Source of the DNA: Thermodesulfobacteriota bacterium | GTDB lineage: Bacteria > Desulfobacterota > DSM-4660 > Desulfatiglandales > HGW-15 | NCBI GenBank assembly: GCA_025454125.1 | Contig: JALOPA010000164.1 | Span: 1 to 7,826, forward strand | DNA length: 7,826 nt | Direction of reading: 5' to 3' | In this document: piece after piece, positions 1-4,932 of the stretch | How positions within the stretch are numbered: position 1 is the stretch's first letter | How the letters are laid out: every line of letters starts with the position of its first letter | Notes under the pieces: model-generated | What the model saw: only the letters and a program-made list of their open reading frames with translations | Told to the model about the DNA's origin: nothing | Database searches by the model: none | Made by a program: the position numbers and the translations under genes

Positions 1-778
1 CGATGATCTTCTTCTCCTTCTCCTCTTCTCCGGAAAAGGTCATCATGTACACGATGTCGAACAGGGCCAACGGCATGTTGATCGCGCCCTTGATGTGCTT
101 TTGATCATAGAAGTTGGCAGGGCCGGCGTCGATCACGATCGTTTGACCCTTCTTCATTTCCTCCATGGCCGCGGCCGGGGCTATCAGGGTAAAGGCGCTC
201 TTGTCCGGAAGCTTGGGGAACAGAGGAATGCCGTTGGGATTGGATTGGTTGAAAACATACATCAGGATGAGGCTCACCCCGATGATCAGCACAAAATCGA
301 ACCAGGACATGCGCGGCGCCCGGTACTGCTGCTGCGCCTCCTTCTCGATGACCCTCTCGTCCCTCAAAAGCCAGCCCGACATCTGCTTCACAAAAGCCAG
401 AGAGAGATTGGGGTAGTCCTTCAGGATCCGCTCGAACTGCTCTTTGGAGAGCACCATGAACCCGGTCTCTTCCAGAGTCTCCACGTTCGCCGACCGCGCT
501 TCCCCTGTGAGCAGCGCCATTTCCCCGAAGCTCTCCCCCGCACCCAGCACGGACAGCTGAGTCTCCAGCCCGTCCTTGTCCTTCCTGAAGACCCTGACCT
601 TGCCCGAGGTGATGATGTAAAAACAGTCTCCAGGGTCCCCCTGCCTGAAAATCATGCGGCGGGGGGCTACGGTGAGTTTCTCCACGGCGTGGGTGAGTTC
701 CTCCCACTTCTCTTTGGGCAACTCTCCAAAGACACCGCTTCCCGAGAAATCGTCCTTCTTGCTCTCGTTGTCGCTCAT
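1..778 (-). CDS. Cyclic-nucleotide-binding / TM / rhodanese fusion protein (3' end outside window)
   Basis: 259 residues are visible. Residues ~16-130 form a Crp/CAP-type cyclic nucleotide-binding beta-roll; the phosphate-binding cassette is at 84-97 (FGEMALLTGEARSA), with the family's Gly-Glu and Arg. Residues ~159-177 are one hydrophobic helix, preceded by basic residues (YRAPR), so the N-terminus should be cytoplasmic and the part after the helix periplasmic. From ~200 a rhodanese-like domain begins (VIDAG, then HIKGAINMP at 228-236, matching the usual H-x-x-G-A-x-N/H-x-P). The window ends a few residues before the expected active-site Cys loop, so catalytic competence cannot be judged. 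There is no helix-turn-helix in the visible part, so this is not an ordinary Crp/Fnr regulator. The ATG lies 6 nt after the upstream gene's TAG, which is in the same frame, so no earlier start is possible; a GGGAG sits unusually close to it. The ligand and sulfur substrate are unknown. Confidence 0.9.
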   Translation of the reverse strand, partial: MSDNESKKDDFSGSGVFGELPKEKWEELTHAVEKLTVAPRRMIFRQGDPGDCFYIITSGKVRVFRKDKDGLETQLSVLGAGESFGEMALLTGEARSANVETLEETGFMVLSKEQFERILKDYPNLSLAFVKQMSGWLLRDERVIEKEAQQQYRAPRMSWFDFVLIIGVSLILMYVFNQSNPNGIPLFPKLPDKSAFTLIAPAAAMEEMKKGQTIVIDAGPANFYDQKHIKGAINMPLALFDIVYMMTFSGEEEKEKKII

Positions 779-784
779 CGCTCC

Positions 785-1363
785 CTACTGCTTCTTTTGG
801 ATGTCTCTCAGTTCCTTCAACAGGGCATCGAAATCCTTGATCACTCCCCCGTGGCTCCAGAGCACCTTCCCGCCGGGGGTGGTCACCACCATGGTCGGGG
901 TGTTCGGCTTTCCTGCAGCCACGTAAATGAGACCTTCCTTGTCCGGGAAAATGGGAAACACCGCCTTGAACTGGGTCTTGTACGCATCGACTTGTTTCTT
1001 GTCGTTCCCTATGGCGATCCCCATGATCTTGATGTCCTTTGCCAGCACCGCATCTCCCTGTATCGCGTTGTAGAGCCTGTTCACGACAGGCGCGTTCTTG
1101 TGACACGCCGGTCACAACGCGTTCATGAACTCGATCACCACCATCTTGGCGCCGATGTCGGTGAGCTTGAAGGGATCGCTGCTTTTCAGACCCAGGTATT
1201 TCTGCACTTCAGGGGAATCGGGCACTCCCACGGTAAAGGGGTTGATCTGGGATCCCACAGGGTACAAATCGCCCTCCGCGGCGTGCACGGAGTACACTTG
1301 CACCAGGAACAGGAGACAGGCCAACAACCGGAAACTCCTTAGAAACCATTTTTCCATTTTCAT
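785..1363 (-). CDS. Exported thioredoxin-fold (TlpA/redoxin-like) selenoprotein, Sec at residue 84 (UPAC motif)
   Basis: Seen: one frame from ATG 1363 to TAG 785, 192 codons, interrupted only by TGA at 1112-1114. Residues 1-~29 are a signal peptide (basic start, hydrophobic core, VHA-A cleavage site). After TGA the frame continues PACHKNAPVVNRLYN, then DIKIMGIAIGND, then a TPT cis-proline motif and a C-terminal helix: a complete thioredoxin fold. The TGA occupies exactly the first Cys of CxxC, following the beta-strand VVIEFMNAL, so the active site reads Sec84-Pro-Ala-Cys87. Known: bacterial thioredoxin-like selenoproteins carry Sec at this nucleophilic position. Inferred: a periplasmic thiol-disulfide oxidoreductase. 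Its partner is unknown. GGAGG lies 7 nt before the start. The next gene starts 6 nt after the stop, so the two are likely co-transcribed. Conceptual translation needs a TGA-as-Sec exception; otherwise it appears as an 83-residue fragment plus a 99-residue fragment. The alternative is a Cys-to-stop mutation. Confidence 0.85.
1075..1114 (-). promoter_or_regulatory. Candidate bacterial SECIS element (UGA plus apical hairpin)
   Basis: Starting 21 nt after the TGA, GCCTGT (1091-1086) pairs perfectly with ACAGGC (1080-1075) around the 5-nt loop CGTGA (1085-1081). The loop begins 27 nt past the UGA and has G as its second base. Known bacterial SECIS elements place a small apical loop roughly 16-37 nt after the UGA with G among its first two bases, so this fits. 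A competing 7-bp hairpin (GGCGTGT/ACGCGCC, 1109-1089, one G-U pair) starts 3 nt after the UGA and cannot form together with it. Confidence 0.65.
1112..1114 (-). other. In-frame TGA, probable selenocysteine codon
   Basis: The TGA codes for residue 84 of the thioredoxin-like protein, replacing the N-terminal Cys of the CxxC motif. It is one substitution from TGC or TGT, and everything downstream stays in frame and family-like. Recoding needs SelA, SelB, SelD and tRNA-Sec, which are not in this window. Confidence 0.82.
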
Positions 1364-1571
1364 GTTTCATCCTCCGAGAGTCTTTGCGGAATGTGCTTCA
1401 CCGTTCCCATATAAGGGAGCGGCTTCTTCGCAATAAGGAATGCTTGGCGATTGGGTTAGGGCGGTTGCCGATGGGGTTGGAATGACAGCTTTCATGTCTG
1501 GGACCCGGATCCTTCCGTTCCTGAACAAGCTGTTCCTTGAAAAAACGCGCACTGACCGTGACCGTGCAACG
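1364..1571 (-). promoter_or_regulatory. Spacer upstream of the selenoprotein gene; possible promoter region
   Basis: No gene is supported in these 208 nt. Reading toward the selenoprotein start, it holds a weak terminator-like structure (1540-1568), a 13-bp interrupted palindrome GAACAAGCTGTTC (1523-1535, possible operator), an AT-rich TTATAT (about 45 nt before the start) that could be a -10 box but has no good -35 match, and the GGAGG ribosome site. If the selenoprotein/rhodanese pair has its own promoter it should lie here; the promoter itself is not convincing by eye. Confidence 0.3.
1540..1568 (-). terminator. Weak candidate intrinsic terminator
   Basis: TGCAC (1568-1564) can pair with GTGCG (1552-1548, one G-U pair) across an 11-nt loop. 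Two bases later comes a run of six T (1545-1540). The stem is short, so this is tentative. It would separate the lipid-transport genes and DUF3300 remnant from the selenoprotein gene. Confidence 0.28.
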
Positions 1572-2173
1572 CTACATGAGCCGGGATGCAAAAGCAAGCG
1601 AAAAAAGCCTTAGGCCGGAGGAGTCTCTTCGCTGCTGGGCGCCGCCGCGGTCCAGCGACCCGGCATCCCGTTGCCCCTGAGCGCCCGGACGGCTCCCGGC
1701 TGAACGGTCCCTGACCTGACCGCCACAGTTCACGTCCTGCCGGCCTGTCGCCGACCGGTCACGGTACTGATCGGCGCCCCCTCGCGCAATGTCCTGTCTT
1801 CCCGCTTCGGCGCGGCCGCGGAACGCTTCTCATTCATCATGTCCAGCACTTGGGGAAAATTCACCAGCGACTTGACGCTCGGGTCCCAGGGCTGCTGTTC
1901 AAGAGCATCCGCAAGGGCCTCTCCCTTGAGGTTCTGGTTCGTCTTGACCCACCGCCCGGCCTGGACGACCTCCAGAGGCTAGGTGGAGGCCATGAAGATC
2001 TGCGACAACAGCGAATCGGGGTAAAGGGCAACGGGCGCCAGAAGCTGGTCCAACTCCTCCTGTTTGAAGGGTTTGTCTCCGCTTCCGACCTGGGCCACGA
2101 CCCCCGGAGGCGCTCCCATCAGGAGTGCCAGCACAACGGCCAGTGCTTTGATCCACGGTCTCTTTTTTTTCAT
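1572..2173 (-). pseudogene. DUF3300 family protein, broken: amber codon plus frame-shifting internal deletion
   Basis: ATG 2173 opens a signal peptide (MKKKRPWIKALAVVLALLMG) followed by the DUF3300 hallmark EELDQLLAPVALYPDSLL and QIFMAST. TAG at 1979-1981 then replaces the Tyr usual in MAST-Y-PLEVV; the same frame continues as family sequence to about 1826 (PLEVVQAGRW, QQPWDPSVKSLVNFPQVL, DMMNEK). At ~1826-1829 the recognisable sequence jumps to another frame (EAFRGRAEAGRQDIARGGAD, then YRDRSATGRQDV), which resembles the Arg/Gly-rich C-terminal tail of DUF3300 proteins and runs to TAG 1572. The central part of the family protein is missing; I recall full members as several hundred residues. 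So the gene has at least one nonsense codon and a large deletion that shifts frame. DUF3300 proteins are exported and of unknown function. The upstream lipoprotein frame overlaps it. Confidence 0.78.
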
Positions 2174-2786
2174 GCCCTTCTTCTCTTTCCTGCACCGGCC
2201 TGATCGCTTCGGCGATTTCGCGGCTGAGTGCGATGACCGCCCTGCTCTGCGCTGCCACCAAGGCTTCGTAAGTGGGCGCTCCCGTGGGCTCCCTCAATGA
2301 GGATCTTTTTCCCAGCAGAAGCTTCTTGCCTTCACGCTCAAAGAGGCCCCATTTCGCGATCAAGACCACCTCCCCGCCAAGACTTCCGTCAAACTGCACC
2401 ACCTCCACCCCAACCTGCAGCCTCTGAGGCGAGCCCGTGGTCTCCGTGGTGTTGATGACCTTCGCCGTGTTGAGAAGGCTTGAGAGATTCTGAACCAGAG
2501 CACGGGTGAAGCTGCTCTTGAGAGGCTCGGCCCACCGGCTGAACTCATCGAGCTTGATTTCGTTCTCGCTCACCCGCGTCACGATCTGGGGCCTGTCCAG
2601 GTAATCCGGCATGGCCACAGGAAAGACCCCGATCACGGTTCCCTCCGCAGCGCTCAGACCAGGCTGGGGCAAAGAGCTGAGAACATAGAACTGTGAGGAG
2701 GCGCTCTTCCCTGCGCAACTAGACAGGCAAACGGCCAAGGCCAAAAGTCCAATCACCGCGTGAACTGAAGATCGATGGGTTCTCAT
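1899..2786 (-). CDS. ABC-type transport auxiliary lipoprotein (PqiC/ABC_trans_aux-like), over-long C-terminus
   Basis: Residues 1-24 are a lipoprotein signal peptide ending in lipobox LSSC, with Cys24 as the lipidation site. Residues ~30-195 match the ABC_trans_aux/PqiC family: FYVLSSL near the mature start, then FPVAMPDYLDRPQIVTR (55-71) and RWAEPLKSSFTRAL (84-97). Family members accompany MCE importers in the periplasm or outer membrane and help pass lipids between membranes. ATG 2786 was chosen over one 57 nt upstream because it has GGAGG 8 nt before it, starts the signal peptide, and follows the MCE gene's TGA by 1 nt (translational coupling). Family-like sequence ends near residue 196; the last ~100 residues are an out-of-frame reading of the DUF3300 remnant, with no family character. 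The natural stop seems lost: a one-base indel would restore TGA at 2170-2172, inside the ATGA of the DUF3300 start. Confidence 0.85.
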   Translation of the reverse strand: MRTHRSSVHAVIGLLALAVCLSSCAGKSASSQFYVLSSLPQPGLSAAEGTVIGVFPVAMPDYLDRPQIVTRVSENEIKLDEFSRWAEPLKSSFTRALVQNLSSLLNTAKVINTTETTGSPQRLQVGVEVVQFDGSLGGEVVLIAKWGLFEREGKKLLLGKRSSLREPTGAPTYEALVAAQSRAVIALSREIAEAIRPVQEREEGHEKKETVDQSTGRCAGTPDGSASGGRGPGRKRRQTLQTGGVGPASGARCPLPRFAVVADLHGLHLASGGRPGRAVGQDEPEPQGRGPCGCS

Positions 2787-2787
2787 T

Positions 2788-3867
2788 TCATTTTCCTCCG
2801 CCTTCCCCCTTGCCGCCGAGAAGGGCTTCGGGGTGTCTTTCAAGATAATCGGTCAGGGTGCTCAGGGACCGGGCCGCTTTTTCCACCTCGCGCAAGGTCT
2901 CGTTCAGTCGGTACATGAGCGTGGAGTCCTCTCTCGCTGAACTCTCCAGCTCTTGGATCAATTTCCTCGCTTCCGCGAGGGCCGAAGTCGCCTCTGTGAG
3001 CGTGCCGTCGATCTTCACCTTGATGGATTCCACGGTGCCGTCGGCGTTTCGAATGAGCTTCCGGCCGTCGCCGATGGCCTCGTTCAGATTCGTCCCGAGG
3101 GATGCCACCTGAGAGTCTGCATTCCTGACAAGCTTCTGGGCGTCTCGGATCGTATCGGTCAGACCCGCGCTCAACGGCTTGACCTGGTCATTCACATTGC
3201 GCACCAGAGTCTGGATGTCTTTGAGAGCGATGTTGAGATTGGCGATGCTTTCCTTGAGCTCCCGCGAGTTGGCAAGCTTCGCGATCCCGTCCGCCGCGGA
3301 ATTGATGTTGTTCAGAATATCCTCAACAGGAAGGCTTTCCAGCTTCTTGGTCAGTTCCTGAAGAGGGGTGGGGATCGTCGGGATTTCCTGTATCGTCTTG
3401 TCAATCCCTGTGTAAATCGCCGGCTTGTCGGGAAAGAAATCCAGAGCGATCTGCAGCTGGCCTGTAACAATGCTCTGCATTTCCAACTGGGCACGAAGCC
3501 CGCGGCCGATCAGCTCTCTCATGTTTGAATATCGATCTTTGAGGGCGCCCAGCTTGGCCGCCGCGTCATCCATATTGGTGATTTCTATTTTTGTCGGTTC
3601 GAAATCCGCATACACGAGAATCGTCAATGCCTTGGTCGAGTAATTGAAGTGCATGTGAATGCTGCTGACCGCGCCGATCTTGACTCCCCGGAACACCACC
3701 GGTGACCCGATGTTCAACCCTTTCACCGACCCCTCGAAAACCATCACGTAGGGAGTGCGTTCTTTGAACAGCTTGCCCGAGCCCAGCACCCCGATCGCCA
3801 CAACGATCAGCGCAAGGGATCCCACCACAAAGAGCCCAATCATCGTCTTGTTCACCGGTTTGCTCAT
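2788..3867 (-). CDS. mlaD: MCE-family lipid-transport protein (MlaD/PqiB type)
   Basis: 359 residues. Residues ~9-29 are a single N-terminal membrane helix; ~38-145 hold the MCE domain (FEGSVKGLNIGSPVVFRGVK at 44-63, the usual G-L-x-x-G-x-x-V-x-x-x-G-V-x-x-G pattern). Residues ~165-340 are a long helical region with three ~25-residue repeats starting at 221, 246 and 271 (LVRNVNDQV, LVRNADSQV, LIRNADGTV), ending YLERHPEALL (341-350), a tail common in PqiB-like MCE proteins. MCE proteins form a periplasmic ring attached to the MlaFE transporter and carry lipid between membranes. The long helical tail suggests a needle or extended channel, unlike the ~183-residue E. coli MlaD, so PqiB or LetB-like function is also possible; the symbol refers to operon position. 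GGAG lies 6 nt before ATG 3867. A gap of 189 nt separates it from mlaF, unusually long for this cluster. Confidence 0.93.
   Translation of the reverse strand: MSKPVNKTMIGLFVVGSLALIVVAIGVLGSGKLFKERTPYVMVFEGSVKGLNIGSPVVFRGVKIGAVSSIHMHFNYSTKALTILVYADFEPTKIEITNMDDAAAKLGALKDRYSNMRELIGRGLRAQLEMQSIVTGQLQIALDFFPDKPAIYTGIDKTIQEIPTIPTPLQELTKKLESLPVEDILNNINSAADGIAKLANSRELKESIANLNIALKDIQTLVRNVNDQVKPLSAGLTDTIRDAQKLVRNADSQVASLGTNLNEAIGDGRKLIRNADGTVESIKVKIDGTLTEATSALAEARKLIQELESSAREDSTLMYRLNETLREVEKAARSLSTLTDYLERHPEALLGGKGEGGGK
2962..3207 (-). repeat. Three in-frame ~25-codon repeats in the MCE protein
   Basis: Codons 221-245, 246-270 and 271-~302 each begin L-V/I-R-N-x-(N/D)-x-x-V, followed by a helix ending in D-x-x-K/R or similar. 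The repeats are clear at protein level and diverged at DNA level, so they are an old duplication in the helical tail. Confidence 0.7.
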
Positions 3868-3878
3868 AGCCTTCTCCG

Positions 3879-3893
3879 CAACAAGTATTGTTG
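3879..3893 (-). promoter_or_regulatory. Small perfect hairpin just before the mlaD ribosome site
   Basis: CAACAA-TAC-TTGTTG forms a 6-bp stem with a 3-nt loop, ending about 2 nt before the GGAG of mlaD. It may affect ribosome access or mRNA stability; chance is also possible for so short a structure. Confidence 0.35.
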
Positions 3894-3943
3894 AGGCACA
3901 GGGTACTTGCTTCTCATCAATTCATCCGTGATCAAGTAAATTA

Positions 3944-4031
3944 TGGAATTCTGGAATTGTGGGATTCTGGAATTTGGAGATTTGACAATCCCTCAATTCG
4001 CAATTCCAGAATTCGCAATTCCAGAATTCCA
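3944..4031. repeat. Intergenic octamer-periodic inverted repeat (mlaF-mlaD gap)
   Basis: On the plus strand the left arm (3944-3975) is four octamers, TGGAATTC, TGGAATTG, TGGGATTC and TGGAATTT. The right arm (4001-4031) is close to its reverse complement, built from CAATTCCA and GAATTC(C/G) units, with a 25-nt loop. In RNA the two arms could form a stem of about 30 bp with one bulge and a few mismatches. There is no coding sequence here. Related units occur on the other side of mlaF. Confidence 0.85.
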
Positions 4032-4056
4032 GCATTCGCAATTTCCCGATTTGCCC

Positions 4057-4812
4057 TTATTCTTCACCTCTCGTCAGAAACTTGTGCACCCTCGGGTTCG
4101 GAGAATGGTCCCGCAGCTTTTTCGGATCCCCGCTCGCCGACATGGTCCTCTCTTCCACATCCAGGTACACCGAGTTGTTCCCTATCGTGAAGATGCTCGC
4201 CAGCTCGTGCGTCACCACCACGATCGTCGTCTTGAGGCTCTCCCGCAGCTCCAGAATCAGGTCATCCAGCAGCCGCGAACTCACCGGGTCCAGCCCCGCC
4301 GAAGGCTCGTCAAAAAACAGAATGTCCGGGTCCATGGCCATGGCCCTCGCCAGGCCTGCCCTCTTCTTCATCCCCCCGCTGATCTCCGAGGGATAGAAAT
4401 CCTCGAACCCGGCCAGCCCAACCAGCGCAAGCTTCAGAGACGCCACTTCCCTGATCTGCTTCGAGCTCAGTTCCGTGTACTGCTCCAGCGGCAGCGCGAT
4501 GTTCTCCGCCAAGGTCATGGAACTCCACAGCGCCCCGCTCTGATACAAGATCCCAAACCGCCTCTGGATCCTCTCCCTCGCCTCAGGGTCTCCTCCCCAG
4601 AAGTCCGTCTCTCCGTAGAACACCTTTCCTTTAGACGGGGTCTTGAGACCCACCAGGATCTTGAGCAGCGTGCTCTTCCCGCACCCGCTTCCCCCCATGA
4701 TGATGAACACGTCCCCTCGGTTCACCGTAAAGTTGAGGTTCCGCATGAGCACGAAATCCCCGTACCCCATGTCCAGGTCCTTCACCACAATGGCCGGTTG
4801 ATGGTCAGTCAT
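4057..4812 (-). CDS. mlaF: MlaF-type ABC transporter ATP-binding protein
   Basis: 251 residues; it powers lipid movement by the MlaFE-type inner-membrane complex with the STAS-MlaE permease upstream and the MCE protein downstream. All ABC ATPase motifs are intact: Walker A GGSGCGKST (40-48), Q-loop Gln91 (LYQSGALWSSMT), signature ISGGMKKR (144-151; the Met-Lys-Lys-Arg ending is typical of MlaF/Ttg2A rather than LSGGQ), Walker B ILFFDEP (164-170, catalytic Glu169), D-loop SAGLDP, and switch His202. ATG 4812 (MTDHQPAI) is preferred: an in-frame ATG 60 nt upstream would only add residues encoded by the octamer-repeat spacer. The Shine-Dalgarno is weak (GAG about 9 nt upstream). Both flanking gaps carry related inverted repeats. 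Confidence 0.95.
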   Translation of the reverse strand: MTDHQPAIVVKDLDMGYGDFVLMRNLNFTVNRGDVFIIMGGSGCGKSTLLKILVGLKTPSKGKVFYGETDFWGGDPEARERIQRRFGILYQSGALWSSMTLAENIALPLEQYTELSSKQIREVASLKLALVGLAGFEDFYPSEISGGMKKRAGLARAMAMDPDILFFDEPSAGLDPVSSRLLDDLILELRESLKTTIVVVTHELASIFTIGNNSVYLDVEERTMSASGDPKKLRDHSPNPRVHKFLTRGEE

Positions 4813-4829
4813 AAAGAAACTCGGATTCA

Positions 4830-4925
4830 GGAATAATGGAATACTGGAACGGTGGAATACTGTTTGACCCACACGGACTTCTTACCAGATCGGCCATCAT
4901 TCCATTATTCCATTCTTCCACAGTT
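4830..4925. repeat. Intergenic octamer-periodic inverted repeat (mlaE-mlaF gap)
   Basis: On the plus strand, 4830-4862 reads as octamers GGAATAAT, GGAATACT, GGAACGGT and GGAATACT. At 4898-4927 the complementary register appears (CATTCCAT, TATTCCAT, TCTTCCAC, AGTTCCGG). A perfect 13-bp inverted core is GGAATAATGGAAT (4830-4842) against 4899-4911. It has the same unit family and period as the repeat on the other side of mlaF. Confidence 0.8.
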
Positions 4926-4932
4926 CCGGTTT

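Noticed and set aside
95..1342. Long open frame on the plus strand
   Set aside because: It runs antisense to two well-supported genes, is rich in Leu/His/Arg/Pro with no recognisable domain, and is a GC-driven shadow.
785..1363. Two separate small genes (1112-1363 and 785-1084) instead of one
   Set aside because: They share a frame, are joined by the TGA codon plus nine sense codons, and only together make a thioredoxin fold. The second piece has no ribosome site and would start at a GTG inside the active-site helix.
1367..1597. Small 76-codon minus-strand frame upstream of the selenoprotein
   Set aside because: Its translation has no domain, signal peptide or convincing ribosome site, and it overlaps the end of the DUF3300 remnant.
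1575..1625. Terminator at the T-rich stretch following GGCCTAAGGC
   Set aside because: Only a 3-bp stem can form before the T run, too weak to call.
1979..1981. TAG as a pyrrolysine codon in the DUF3300 gene
   Set aside because: TAG replaces a Tyr (one base change), and the gene also carries a frame-shifting deletion, so it is a dead gene and not recoded.
4813..4872. Upstream start for mlaF adding 20 residues
   Set aside because: The extra residues are translated octamer repeat and are absent from the normal MlaF N-terminus.
3944..4925. CRISPR array from the repeated GGAAT units
   Set aside because: Units are 8 bp and contiguous without unique spacers, and no cas gene is present.
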